A DNA stretch of 57,274 nucleotides from JBAXGW01 sp037139195 (GCA_037139195.1 JBAXGW010000024.1:1-57274), one strand, 5' to 3'; shown: positions 25,167 through 34,063, numbered from the stretch's first letter. The notes: generated from the letters alone by a model not told the origin. Made by a program: numbers and translations.

Positions 25167-25499
25167 TTAGCAGCAACACATAAAGTTGCTAATAGAACTA
25201 TTAAAATATTTTTGAAGTAAAAGATTTATATTATGAAGTTTTATCATATCTAAACAATAATGAATTTTTAAACCGTCAATCGTTCCTTTGATAATTCCAG
25301 CTTCTTTAAGTTCTTTCAAATGTTGCGAAACCGTAGTTCGGCTAATTGGTAAAAAATCGGAAATATTTCCTGTTTTGATTTCTTTTTTTTCGGCCAGTAA
25401 CTGAATTATCGCAATGCGTGCAGGGTGGGAGAGCACTTTGCAAATTGTTGCAAGTTCTTGTTGTTCAGCGGTAAATTGTGTCGATTTATTGTTTGTCAT
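25167..25499 (-). CDS. arsR: ArsR-family transcriptional repressor
   Basis: The protein has 110 residues. Winged-helix core: VLSHPARIAIIQLLAEK and the recognition helix region ISRTTVSQHLKELKEAGI. It ends in Cys-Cys-Cys, a likely As(III) sensor site, rather than the classical site in the DNA-binding helix. It is first in its operon and probably represses it through the dyad at 25651-25666. Confidence 0.93.
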   Translation of the reverse strand: MTNNKSTQFTAEQQELATICKVLSHPARIAIIQLLAEKKEIKTGNISDFLPISRTTVSQHLKELKEAGIIKGTIDGLKIHYCLDMIKLHNINLLLQKYFNSSISNFMCCC

Positions 25500-25650
25500 T
25501 ATATTATTATTTGTCTAATAGTTTATTAAAAAGGTCAAATTCGAGGTTGTGAAGATTTTGATATTTAGGAGTTTATATGTGATAAATGACTAAATTCAAA
25601 ATCAAACAAAACGATGAAGTTGAGTTTTTTAATAACTAATAATGTTTAAT

Positions 25651-25666
25651 GTCGCAAACATACGAC
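25651..25666. promoter_or_regulatory. ArsR operator candidate overlapping the arsR promoter -7 box
   Basis: The dyad GTCG-CAAACATA-CGAC (extended by one base on each side) contains the minus-strand -7 box TATGTTTG. A minus-strand TTTG at 25681-25684 completes a two-box promoter with 18-base spacing. The core tcgcaaacatacga is identical to 29328-29341 at the second arsenic operon. It lies about 150 bases upstream of arsR; the leader in between holds no clear gene. Confidence 0.75.
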
Positions 25667-25738
25667 AATAAATTTATTTACAAAACAAAAATGTGTTAAT
25701 TTTTTGTAAAGTTTTTAATCAGAAAATGATAAAGGATG

Positions 25739-26761
25739 TTAAAAAATAAAATTAAATAAATATCCCACTATTAAAATACCTACCCCAACAATTCCAATGA
25801 AAGTGAATATCAATGGCAGTTTTAATACTTTTCGTAGAATTATCATTTCGGGCAATGATAAACCAATTACCGACATCATGAAAGCGAGAGCAGTTCCAAG
25901 TGATGCGCCTTTTTCAATTAATACAGAAACAATGGGAATAATTCCTGCGGCATTAGAATATAATGGAATGCCAATTAAAACCGATAATGGAACGGCATAC
26001 CAAACATCTTTTCCCATTATTGAAGCCATAAATGTTTCGGGAACAAAGCCGTGAGCTCCTGCTCCAACAGCAATTCCTAATGCAACATAAATCCACACTT
26101 TTCCAACAATTTCTTTAACTGCATCAAATCCTAGGTTTATTCTATTTTGAAATGTGATTTTTTCTTCTCCCAAAGAATTTGCTCCAACTTTAGTTTTATA
26201 AACCCAATCTTCAACCCATTTTTCTAGTTTTAACAGTCCAATAATCCAACCAGCAAAAATGGCGATGGAAAGTCCAGTAACAACATAGATTAGAGCTACC
26301 TTCCATCCAAATAAACCATATAATAGAATTATTGCTACTTCATTTATCATTGGAGCTGCTATTAAAAACGAAAAGGTTACGCCGAGTGGAACACCTGCTT
26401 CAACAAAGCCTAAAAATAGGGGAATTGCAGAACACGAACAAAATGGAGTAACAATTCCTAGCAAGGCAGCCATCACATTTCCGGTAAATGTTTTCTTTCC
26501 TTCTAACGCTTTTCTGGTTTTTTCTGGTGTGAAAAATGTGCGAATTATTCCAACAAAAAATATTATCAAAGCTAAGAGTAAAAGAACTTTTGGAACTTCG
26601 AAAATAAAGAAACGAATAGCTTCTGTTAAATGCTCACCTTTTTGTAATTTGAAAATATCGTCGACCAAAAAATTAGCTATTGGCTGTAAAAAATTATAAA
26701 CTAAAAACCAAATAGGAAGTAATATTGCAATGATTATTAGTTGTTTGTGTTTAGAGTTCAT
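25739..26761 (-). CDS. arsP: ArsP-like organoarsenical permease (UPF0718 family)
   Basis: The protein has 340 residues and about eight membrane helices. The signature TPFCSCSAIPLFLGF matches the conserved cysteine motif of the ArsP/UPF0718 permeases; ArsP of Campylobacter exports trivalent methyl and aromatic arsenicals. It follows the arsG operon with a gap of about 245 bases that contains a palindromic repeat, and precedes the second arsR promoter. The arsenic context supports ArsP over the other uses of this broad family. Confidence 0.85.
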   Translation of the reverse strand: MNSKHKQLIIIAILLPIWFLVYNFLQPIANFLVDDIFKLQKGEHLTEAIRFFIFEVPKVLLLLALIIFFVGIIRTFFTPEKTRKALEGKKTFTGNVMAALLGIVTPFCSCSAIPLFLGFVEAGVPLGVTFSFLIAAPMINEVAIILLYGLFGWKVALIYVVTGLSIAIFAGWIIGLLKLEKWVEDWVYKTKVGANSLGEEKITFQNRINLGFDAVKEIVGKVWIYVALGIAVGAGAHGFVPETFMASIMGKDVWYAVPLSVLIGIPLYSNAAGIIPIVSVLIEKGASLGTALAFMMSVIGLSLPEMIILRKVLKLPLIFTFIGIVGVGILIVGYLFNFIF

Positions 26762-26863
26762 TTTTTTTTTAATTTGATTATGAGTTGATTTGATAATTTG
26801 ATAATTGGATGATTTGATGATAGAACCTTAATTGCACAAACGTTCTTTTGCAATCTTTTTGTA

Positions 26864-26910
26864 GACTTCGACTTCGCTCAGTCTGACAGTCACTCTGAGC
26901 GGAGTAGAAG
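26864..26910. repeat. Dispersed palindromic repeat, copy 3
   Basis: An inverted pair: CTTCGACTTCGCTCAG and CTCTGAGCGGAGTAGAAG. It is a diverged member of the family at 23244, in the gap between arsG and arsP. The rest of the gap (26762-26830) is low-complexity sequence rich in TTGAT. Confidence 0.85.
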
Positions 26911-27006
26911 AGCTTTCATAATTGAACGTTATAAAATGCTTACGGGTTTAAGTATCTAGTATTAAAAAAAATACAGTCCACTGAAAATGAGTTGTTTATA
27001 AATAGC

Positions 27007-27714
27007 TTAGATAAGAGCCAGAAAGAATATTTTACAATAATACAATCCAACCAAAATAAACAATACAGCAACAACTCGACGAAACCACTTTTCGAAAACT
27101 TGAATATTTTTGTAGAATGATCCTACACTTGATAAACTGAAAGCTAAAAGATAGGCAACTATTATTACAGGAAGCCCTGTTGCTATTGCAAAAACAAAAG
27201 GTAGAAATAGCCCTGTTGCACTGCTAATAGTAACAGGAATTAACATTCCAAAATAAAGCACGCCACTGTAAGGACAAAAAGCGAGTGCAAAAACAATTCC
27301 TAATAACATTGCACTCCACCAATTGTTTTTCTGATTTTTGCCCATTCTTTCGCTCAAACCGCTTAAACCAGGAAATTTTATTTTAATGAAATCAAACATT
27401 AAAACACCTACAATAATTAAAAGTGGACCTAAAAATTTTTCGCCATTCGATTGAAAAAACTTGGCAATATGAAATTTGCTTGCTCCAAAATATAATATTA
27501 TTCCAAGCAAGGTATAACTGATTGCTCTGCCCAATGTATACCATAGTCCATTGTAAAATATTTTTTTTCTATCTTCAATATCTTTGCTGATAAATCCAAT
27601 AGCGGTTATATTGGTAGCTAATGGACAAGGGCTAATGGCTGTCATTATTCCAAGAAGAAATGCAGTAAGCATTGGGAAATTTGAACTATCTAGAAGGTTT
27701 TGAAGAAATTCCAT
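27007..27714 (-). CDS. arsG: ArsG-family efflux permease (CcdA-like)
   Basis: The protein has 235 residues and about six membrane helices, of the CcdA/DsbD transmembrane type. Landmarks are GIMTAISPCPLATN and LGIVFALAFCPYSGVLYFG, each with a Cys next to Pro in a helix. In Shewanella the arsEFG genes act on aromatic nitroarsenicals, with ArsG exporting the amino products. The same order, arsE-like, arsF-like and arsG-like, occurs here. The permease starts 3 bases after arsF2. Confidence 0.85.
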   Translation of the reverse strand: MEFLQNLLDSSNFPMLTAFLLGIMTAISPCPLATNITAIGFISKDIEDRKKIFYNGLWYTLGRAISYTLLGIILYFGASKFHIAKFFQSNGEKFLGPLLIIVGVLMFDFIKIKFPGLSGLSERMGKNQKNNWWSAMLLGIVFALAFCPYSGVLYFGMLIPVTISSATGLFLPFVFAIATGLPVIIVAYLLAFSLSSVGSFYKNIQVFEKWFRRVVAVLFILVGLYYCKIFFLALI

Positions 27715-27717
27715 TGC

Positions 27718-28146
27718 TTACTTTTTTAGTAATTCATTAATTTTTAGAGCAAACTCTGTTTTGAATTCAGTGGCTTTATGGGTTTTCTCAAAAGCCCAAT
27801 TGGTAAGGTCTTCTGTTTTTATTTCTTTGCCGTTTTCGTAGGTTGTAATTGCCAGAGTAGCGCCATAAGCATCATACTTTTTTGCTAGCAAACTATTTTC
27901 TGGTAGTTCACAGTTGTACGAAGAAAAAACAAGTGTTCCCTCTTTAAAATTATTTTGAAAAAGCGAGTCTAAAGTTTGCATTGTTTTAGCTTCTATTCCT
28001 CTACAAGTAGCACATCTATTAGTTATATGAAAATAATAAACGTGAACTTTTAATTTAGAGCCCATTCCAATAATGGTATCTGCTTTTTGAGCAAATGTTG
28101 GAGAAATAAAAAGAAAAAATAAAATTGTATAAATGAAATTTTTCAT
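27718..28146 (-). CDS. ArsF-family CxxC protein, signal-peptide form
   Basis: The protein has 142 residues with a cleavable signal peptide (MKNFIYTILFFLFISPTFA). The exported part has a thioredoxin-like fold and the motif YYFHITNRCATCRGIEAKT. It is a paralogue of the protein encoded just upstream (28153-28692), which has HVTNRCVSCIAIEEATTKA. ArsF proteins take part in nitroaromatic arsenical reduction. It is predicted periplasmic. Confidence 0.8.
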   Translation of the reverse strand: MKNFIYTILFFLFISPTFAQKADTIIGMGSKLKVHVYYFHITNRCATCRGIEAKTMQTLDSLFQNNFKEGTLVFSSYNCELPENSLLAKKYDAYGATLAITTYENGKEIKTEDLTNWAFEKTHKATEFKTEFALKINELLKK

Positions 28147-28152
28147 AATTTT

Positions 28153-28692
28153 TTATTTTAATAATTCAGTGATTTTATTTTTCAGGATTTCGATAAACTT
28201 ATCTTCCTTGTTTTTAGCATATTTAAAACCTTCTCCAGTTAAATCGGCTTTTGTTTCCTTGCCATTTAGGCTTTTTACAATAAGAATTCCTGAACCAAAA
28301 ACTTCATATTTTTCGGTTATTGCTTTATTTGCTTCATCGTCGACATTTAAAATTTTACGTTTTATTTTTCCTGATTTCATGTCTTCTGCAAAATACTGAT
28401 TTAACGCTTTTGTTGTAGCTTCTTCAATTGCAATGCATGAAACGCAACGGTTTGTAACGTGAAAATTGTAAATATATACAGTTGCTAGAGCTGTTTTAGG
28501 TGCGCTTTTCTTGGTGTCTACAGATTCGTTCTTTGATGTATCTGTGGTTTCAGATTTTTGAGTTGTTGTTGAATCAATAGTTACAGCACTTGAATCGTTT
28601 TGAATCGTATTTTCTTTAGGCAAATTAGTGGTGCAAGAAAATAAAATGCTTATAATTGCTATTGTTGCTAATAAATTTAATTTTTTTCTCAT
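28153..28692 (-). CDS. ArsF-family CxxC protein, lipoprotein form
   Basis: The protein has 179 residues with a lipobox (IISILFSC). A Ser/Thr/Lys-rich linker of about 45 residues is followed by the same domain as its neighbour, with FHVTNRCVSCIAIEEAT. The pair arose by duplication, and the two differ in tether. It is probably in the periplasm on the inner leaflet of the outer membrane. It lies 26 bases after the second arsR. Confidence 0.82.
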   Translation of the reverse strand: MRKKLNLLATIAIISILFSCTTNLPKENTIQNDSSAVTIDSTTTQKSETTDTSKNESVDTKKSAPKTALATVYIYNFHVTNRCVSCIAIEEATTKALNQYFAEDMKSGKIKRKILNVDDEANKAITEKYEVFGSGILIVKSLNGKETKADLTGEGFKYAKNKEDKFIEILKNKITELLK

Positions 28693-28718
28693 TGTATTTT
28701 ATGTTTTTTTGCGAAATA

Positions 28719-29021
28719 TTAGAGTTTTAGAAAATCTTTAAGTAGCAATTTTGCAACTTCCCAATTGGTTTTGTTGATGCAATATTTAATCGTTGGTGGC
28801 TCAATTTCACCTTGAATTAATCCAGCATATTTCAATTCCTTAAGGTGTTGCGAAAGTGTAGAGCGAGCAATTGGAATATCGCCAATCATTTCGCCACTAG
28901 TGCAGCAGCTGTCTAGCGAAGACAAGCGTTCTAATATGTAGACACGAGCAGGATGGCTAATTGCCTTTGCAATACGAGCAATATGCTCTTGTTGTGCAGT
29001 AAATTTTGGTTTTACAGGCAT
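28719..29021 (-). CDS. arsR: ArsR-family repressor of the arsEFG-like operon
   Basis: The protein has 100 residues. Winged-helix core: AISHPARVYILERLSS and the recognition helix region IARSTLSQHLKELKYAG. A cysteine pair lies in SLDSCCTSGEMI, upstream of the recognition helix, unlike the C-terminal Cys triplet of the other ArsR in this window. The two proteins probably sense related metalloids through different sites. The gene follows arsE-like by 5 bases. Confidence 0.92.
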   Translation of the reverse strand: MPVKPKFTAQQEHIARIAKAISHPARVYILERLSSLDSCCTSGEMIGDIPIARSTLSQHLKELKYAGLIQGEIEPPTIKYCINKTNWEVAKLLLKDFLKL

Positions 29022-29026
29022 CTAAA

Positions 29027-29266
29027 TTACTGGTGTTTTAGTATTATTTCCTTTAATTCGACCATGCTAGGTAATCTGCCATATAACACTACTTTTCCAT
29101 CTATAACAATGCCAGGCGTTTTCATAATGCCATAACTCATTATCTTAACTATATCTTCAACTTTTTCAACATCGGCATCAATTTTTAATTCGGCTAATGC
29201 ATTAAGTGTTTGTTTTTCTAGTGTTTTGCAATTGGGGCAGCCTGTGCCTAATATTTTAATTTCCAT
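29027..29266 (-). CDS. Small thioredoxin-like redox protein (ArsE position)
   Basis: The protein has 79 residues from the ATG at 29266 (MEIKILGTGCPNCKTLEKQ); the longer frame to 29359 would start upstream of the promoter. The CPNC site and the cis-Pro segment (KTPGIVIDGKVV) match the redox-active disulfide protein 2 family. First gene of the operon, its position fits ArsE, the small partner of ArsF, although the family also occurs outside arsenic operons. Confidence 0.85.
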   Translation of the reverse strand: MEIKILGTGCPNCKTLEKQTLNALAELKIDADVEKVEDIVKIMSYGIMKTPGIVIDGKVVLYGRLPSMVELKEIILKHQ

Positions 29267-29323
29267 GGTGTTATTGGTTTTAATTTGTAAATATTTTTGA
29301 CAAATATACAATAATGTTTTTGT

Positions 29324-29343
29324 ATTTCGCAAACATACGAAAT
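29324..29343. promoter_or_regulatory. ArsR operator candidate upstream of the arsE-like gene
   Basis: A perfect dyad ATTTCG-CAAACATA-CGAAAT. Its centre equals the minus-strand -7 box TATGTTTG, and its 14-base core is identical to 25653-25666. It lies about 58 bases upstream of the arsE-like start. The matching TTTG box is not clear here. Confidence 0.75.
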
Positions 29344-29502
29344 GATTTTTGTTAAGCACTTGTTAATTTTTTACCGTTAACATTTTGTTTATTGCCATAG
29401 TCTTATTTATATCCACCGTTTAATGGTTTGGTGTAGATTTTTGGGTTATATTTTCAGAAATTGCATTAATCTTTCCGAGTATTAACTAAAAATAATTAAG
29501 CC

Positions 29503-30390
29503 ATGAAGACGTTAATTCCAATTGCTGCAATTTTATTGCTTGTTGTATTTTATGCTTGCAATACTAAAAAGATAGATGAACAAAATACTAATTATGAAGT
29601 TTCTTGTATTTCACTGGAGTCGCCTGAAAAATATAAGGAACAAGAACCAGTTCTTATGGATGCTAAGGTAGAATATAGTTGTTCACCGAGTCCTGAAAAA
29701 TCTGATTTTATTGATGTTACAAAAGTAGATAAGAAAAAAATAATTAAAGACGGAATGCTTTCAATTAAGGTTTTAGATGTTGAAAAAGGCAAAAAAAGTA
29801 TTGATGCAATTTTGAAAAAGTTAAATTCTTATTACGAAAATGAATCTTTAGAAAATAACGAGAGTCATTCTTCTTATAATTTAAAGATTAGGATTCCTTC
29901 AGCAAATTTTGATGAATTTCTTAGGCTTTTAGAAAATGGAACTGGTGAAGTATTAAGCAAAGATATAAATGCTAGAGATGTAACCGAAGAGTACGTAGAT
30001 ATTGAAACTCGCTTGAAAAATAAAAAGATGTATTTGCAACGATACAATGAACTTTTATCAAAAACTGGAACAATTAAAGATATATTAGCATTAGAGGAAA
30101 ATATCAGGAATTTACAAGAAGAAATTGAAAGTAAGGAAGGTAGATTGAAATTTTTAAATGATCAAGTTGCTTATAGCACTCTTAATGTTGAATTATTAAA
30201 AGAAAAAGAATACGTTTATAATCAAAAGAAGGTAGACAGTTTTTATGAACGATTAAAAGCTTCATTAAGTAGTGGTTGGTCGAATACAATAAATTTCATA
30301 TTGCTTTTAATAGGTAATTGGACAGTTTTGATTGCAATAGTAACATTTGTGTTTCTAATTAGAAGGTTTTGGAGAAACAGAAAAAAATAA
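29503..30390 (+). CDS. DUF4349 lipoprotein
   Basis: The protein has 295 residues. A lipobox (LLVVFYAC, Cys19) precedes a long coiled-coil-rich region with the DUF4349 landmarks GMLSIKVLDVEKGKKSI, DVTEEYVDIETRL and VAYSTLNVEL, and a C-terminal membrane helix (WTVLIAIVTFVFLIRRF). The family is exported and of unknown role. It is probably monocistronic with a bidirectional terminator after it. The stretch 29360-29502 shows no clear gene. Confidence 0.88.
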   Translation: MKTLIPIAAILLLVVFYACNTKKIDEQNTNYEVSCISLESPEKYKEQEPVLMDAKVEYSCSPSPEKSDFIDVTKVDKKKIIKDGMLSIKVLDVEKGKKSIDAILKKLNSYYENESLENNESHSSYNLKIRIPSANFDEFLRLLENGTGEVLSKDINARDVTEEYVDIETRLKNKKMYLQRYNELLSKTGTIKDILALEENIRNLQEEIESKEGRLKFLNDQVAYSTLNVELLKEKEYVYNQKKVDSFYERLKASLSSGWSNTINFILLLIGNWTVLIAIVTFVFLIRRFWRNRKK

Positions 30391-30396
30391 TAAGTG

Positions 30397-30434
30397 TAAT
30401 AAAAAAGAGATTCATTCAAATCTCTTTTTTATTA
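30397..30434. terminator. Bidirectional terminator
   Basis: The hairpin AAAAAAGAGATT/AAATCTCTTTTTT has a five-base loop and A/T runs on both sides. It lies between the convergent genes ending at 30390 (+) and 30490 (-). Confidence 0.85.
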
Positions 30435-30489
30435 TATTGAATTGAAAATTAAGATACTATCCTGTAAAGTATGTAAACTAAATTTCGTT

Positions 30490-32145
30490 TTAGTTTTTTA
30501 TTAATTTATTGATTGAGCTGCTTAATGAATTTGAAATTTTAACAATATAAACTCCATTTGCTAAATTGCTAATATCCAATTTTGTTTTTTCTGAAATTAC
30601 ATTAATCAGTTTTAATGTTTGACCTTGAATATTTGATAATTCAATGGTTGAATTTTTGTAGTCTACAACTTCTATACTAACAATATTGTTGCTTGGATTT
30701 GGATAAATTTTTATTGTTTTTTCAAATTCAGACAACTGATGAGCTGAAGCAGATGAAGCGTCGATCCAAATAGCATTAGCATAAGCACTCCCAGATGTAT
30801 GTGTTTGGTTGTCGAAGCTGGTAACTGTATAGAAGTAGCCAGAGTCTCTAGATGCACTATAATCGTCGTAGGTCAATTCGGTGGTTGTTGCTATATAGTT
30901 CCAATATCCATCATTTGTTCTAGAGCGATATATTCTGTATCCTCCAACTGGATAAGTTCCATTTGTACTTGCATTCCAGCTAACAGTATAGTGATCGTTG
31001 TTTAAAACAGCCGTTAAATTAGTTGGAACTGTAGGTAAGTTTATTAGCGAGTTATGACCAGCTACTAATTCTGCAAAGCCTAGTCCATCTACAGGTTGAT
31101 TTTCAACTGTTCCTTTAAGTGTTGTGCTACCTTCCCAAAATTTAAAGAGCAAAACATCAATAACTTGGTTTTTGATTGTAGCCGACATATCTATATTTGT
31201 CCCTTTTGCTGGATTTATTAAACGCCAACCTTGAGAATAGTATTTATTATTTGCTTGGTCGTACCAATAACCAGTTCGCTCAAAAATAAAGTTAGTGGTT
31301 GTGTCTTGGGTATTATCAGGCATTAAAGCGCTAACAAGTCGGTAGGCTGGATTAAATGGAACATTTGTTGAATCAGAAAATATTTGCCATATATTGTATT
31401 CAGAAGGTGTTTGAGGAATTCCTAGCGTTGTTCCAGGTTTATCCATTTGTAAAGAGAACCATTCGTACATATTTGAAGTGTTGATTCCCACTGTAAAAGG
31501 ACCCCATTGCCTATCAATCCATGCTAACCCAGAGGAAATAGTATCTGTAATGCCTGCAAATTTAATAGTTCCTACTGTTTTCATATTTGAATATGAATAA
31601 TAATAAGAAGAATCTCCTTTTCCTCCAATTGGAATATAGCCGTCGCCGCCAACGATTAGTGGAATTCTGTTGCTTACCACATTAACATCTAATTGGTCAT
31701 TATTATTTGGCGATTCGGCATGAAATGTATAACTGTATGTTCTGCCGTCTGTTGGGAAAGTTGTTGTAGAGTAATCGCTTAGCCCAAAAGGAATTTTGTA
31801 AGTTAAGTCCCATTTGCCTACTTGTTGGTTGAAAACCATTGGAGTTTTGTTTACATCAGTATGAAATATGCCAGGTTCGGGAGTAGCAATATTGAATATT
31901 CGCATATTTGTAGGTCGAGCGAAATAACAAAGCATTACGTCGTATTTTTTATAAGCAGGAGCAGAGCCAATTAAATGTAAGTTTATATACCACCATTCTG
32001 TTTTGGTATTGAGTGTTGTGTGCTCTCCGTCGTCTGCAGGGAAGCTAATAAGGTTGTTTGGAGTGTATGGATAAGTTTGCCATTGACCAAAGGAGGATAA
32101 TGATATGCTTATTAATAGGACGATGAAAAATGTTTTTTGTTTCAT
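30490..32145 (-). CDS. Secreted AttH/CrtC-like lipocalin-fold protein with FN3 and type IX sorting domain
   Basis: The protein has 551 residues with a signal peptide (MKQKTFFIVLLISISLSSFG). The N-terminal two thirds carry the marks of the AttH/carotenoid-hydratase-like family: FPADDGEH, TEWWYINLHLIG and GLAWIDRQWGPF. A fibronectin-III-like module follows near residue 370, and the C-terminus is a Por-type sorting domain (IYPNPSNNIVSIEV, ending NKLIKN). It is probably surface-attached or released by the type IX system. The substrate is unknown. Confidence 0.88.
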   Translation of the reverse strand: MKQKTFFIVLLISISLSSFGQWQTYPYTPNNLISFPADDGEHTTLNTKTEWWYINLHLIGSAPAYKKYDVMLCYFARPTNMRIFNIATPEPGIFHTDVNKTPMVFNQQVGKWDLTYKIPFGLSDYSTTTFPTDGRTYSYTFHAESPNNNDQLDVNVVSNRIPLIVGGDGYIPIGGKGDSSYYYSYSNMKTVGTIKFAGITDTISSGLAWIDRQWGPFTVGINTSNMYEWFSLQMDKPGTTLGIPQTPSEYNIWQIFSDSTNVPFNPAYRLVSALMPDNTQDTTTNFIFERTGYWYDQANNKYYSQGWRLINPAKGTNIDMSATIKNQVIDVLLFKFWEGSTTLKGTVENQPVDGLGFAELVAGHNSLINLPTVPTNLTAVLNNDHYTVSWNASTNGTYPVGGYRIYRSRTNDGYWNYIATTTELTYDDYSASRDSGYFYTVTSFDNQTHTSGSAYANAIWIDASSASAHQLSEFEKTIKIYPNPSNNIVSIEVVDYKNSTIELSNIQGQTLKLINVISEKTKLDISNLANGVYIVKISNSLSSSINKLIKN

Positions 32146-32187
32146 TTGTTATTATTTTTAATCTAATAATCAGTTGTTTAATAATAA

Positions 32188-32195
32188 CAAACCTA
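32188..32195 (-). promoter_or_regulatory. Possible -7 element for the AttH-like gene
   Basis: The minus strand reads TAGGTTTG, fitting TAnnTTTG, 43 bases upstream of the start at 32145. No upstream TTTG box is evident, so support is partial. Apart from the terminator at 32336, the gap 32196-32386 shows nothing else. Confidence 0.35.
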
Positions 32196-32335
32196 CATTT
32201 TATTATTGATAGATTGTTTTTTTTAATGTTAAAAAAATATAAAATTGGAGTGTTTTTATGAAATAAGTAAATTAGAAGACTCAATAATTCCTGCGTTTTT
32301 TAAAAAAGATCGATTCGAAACTGTTAACAATTGAC

Positions 32336-32370
32336 AAAAAAAAGTCTAATTTGAAAAAAATAGACTTTTT
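32336..32370 (-). terminator. Terminator after the PorP/SprF-like gene
   Basis: The hairpin AAAAAGTCTA/TAGACTTTTT lies 17 bases past the stop of the longer, frame-corrected PorP-like gene (32387), which supports that stop as the original gene end. Confidence 0.75.
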
Positions 32371-32386
32371 GAAATCATGAAAATTA

Positions 32387-33312
32387 TTAAAAATTCTCAG
32401 TTTCAGAAACCTTATATTTTTCAGTTTTATTATAGTTAAATTTAAATATTGTAGTTATTTCATGATATCCAGATGTTGAACTTGATAACTTTGATAAAGA
32501 GAAATCATAACTATATGTTAAGTTAAACCATTTGTTTACAAAGCCTAGCATGCAAATTAAATAATCAGGTTGTATTTTTCAATTCTAGTTGCAATGCCAA
32601 ATTTAAAATGTTCTTTATATTTTGCAATAACTGATGGGTTGTAAATTTTTGTTCTGCCTTGCTCTTGATAAACCATTCCTGTTAATAGGTCTAATTTATC
32701 ATTGAACGAAAATTTATAATTTGTATGCGCCATATATCTATAGGGAATTCTTTTATAGCTAATAAAACCAATGGTTTCACCCGTAATATTGTCAATATAA
32801 ATTCCAGAACTAAAGTTTTTATATAAGCCTAATAATCCAAATCCGAATTTTGAAGTGAATATTCCTTGAGATGATGGTGGTATTTGGTTTGCCAGAGATT
32901 GATCTTCGTTATAGTTTTTACCCATTACAATTTGAGAGTAAGCTATATTTAAAGCGGGTCTAATATGTAAATTCTTGTTGATATTAATATTTAGAGCATA
33001 TATCAAGCTTATAGCTGAAATGGATAGCGTGTCTTTTCCAATTTTGTTTGACATGTATTGAAGACCAATTCCACCATGAAGAAATTTAACATATTGGTCG
33101 TAAGAAACATTGGTATTGGAATTAGAGCCAAATTGAGTAGAAAAATTATCTCTGAAGTTTAATCCTAATCTAGAGCACCCCAAACTTCCTGCATATCCAG
33201 GGTTTAGATATAGAGGATTAGAAGTATTTTGCGACGAAATTGGGTCTTGCCCAAAAGCTTCAACGCAGAAAATGAAACTTATGCATGCTATTAGATATTT
33301 TGTTACAGCCAT
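32387..33312 (-). pseudogene. PorP/SprF-family type IX secretion protein, frameshifted near the C-terminus
   Basis: The open frame 32557-33312 (251 residues) has a signal peptide and the family opening NPLYLNPGYAGSLGCSRL, then beta-strand-rich barrel sequence, but stops at EKYNLII. The reading frame shifted by one base continues at once with a typical PorP/SprF C-terminus, MLGFVNKWFNLTYSYDFSLS then SSSTSGYHEITTIFKF, and stops at 32387. One missing base near 32570-32580, possibly in the A5 run, explains this. The full protein would be about 308 residues, the usual length. Either a real lesion or a read error; relatives are outer-membrane partners in type IX secretion. Confidence 0.85.
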
Positions 33313-33327
33313 TTTTATCGTTTTTTA

Positions 33328-33996
33328 TCATGATTTTTTGTTGAAGTAAAAATTCAATGAAATTTTCATGTATGTTGGATTCAGATTGTAAGTGTATTCG
33401 TATTTTCTTTTTGTTTGTACATTGGTTCCCGTGTTTCCATCGTAAACGCTAACATCTGTTTCTTTTTCGTATTTGTAGTTTAATATTCTAAATCCAAATT
33501 CTCCTCCAACACTGAAGTTCTCATCAAAAAAATATTCAGAGCCAAATCCTAGCTGACCGCCATAAACGCTAATTGCTTTGAGATCATCTTTAAATTCTGA
33601 ACTTGCATCAATATTACCTGTAGATTCTAATTTTCCAGAGAAAAATAATTTTGTAAAACTAATATTACCATAGGCTTTTAATTTATTAGTTTCTTTGAAA
33701 AAGTATTTAACCCCCAATGTAGGTATATAAATTGTGCCATTTAATTTGTATTTATCTTCATAATTAATTAGTGAATTTGTACTGTAATCTGAACGCACAC
33801 CTTTTTCTATTAAATTATAGCCTCCATTAACAACCTGTAAGCTAATATATGGGATGAATTTCTTGTATTTATAGCCAAAATTAGCACTGTTAAGTTGTAA
33901 TCCTGGTGATACGCTAAATGTAAATTGCGCTTTAGCTTTGATTGAAAACATAATTAACATTGATATTGCTAATGACATTGAAATTAGTTTCTTCAT
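33328..33996 (-). CDS. Outer-membrane beta-barrel protein
   Basis: The protein has 222 residues with a signal peptide (MKKLISMSLAISMLIMFSIKAKAQ). Alternating beta-strand sequence and a final strand with an aromatic residue (MKISLNFYFN) fit a small barrel of the OmpA/porin-like group. It lies 15 bases upstream of the PorP/SprF-like gene in the same direction, so the two are probably one operon. No specific function is visible. Confidence 0.8.
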   Translation of the reverse strand: MKKLISMSLAISMLIMFSIKAKAQFTFSVSPGLQLNSANFGYKYKKFIPYISLQVVNGGYNLIEKGVRSDYSTNSLINYEDKYKLNGTIYIPTLGVKYFFKETNKLKAYGNISFTKLFFSGKLESTGNIDASSEFKDDLKAISVYGGQLGFGSEYFFDENFSVGGEFGFRILNYKYEKETDVSVYDGNTGTNVQTKRKYEYTYNLNPTYMKISLNFYFNKKS

Positions 33997-34063
33997 AATA
34001 TTTTATTTTAATGTTTAAGATTTTATCTGCAATATTAATATTAAAAGTTGAATAAAACATTCA

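Noticed and set aside
29267..29359. Earlier start for the arsE-like gene
   Set aside because: The lead would cross the promoter/operator dyad and is unlike the family, which starts MEIKI.
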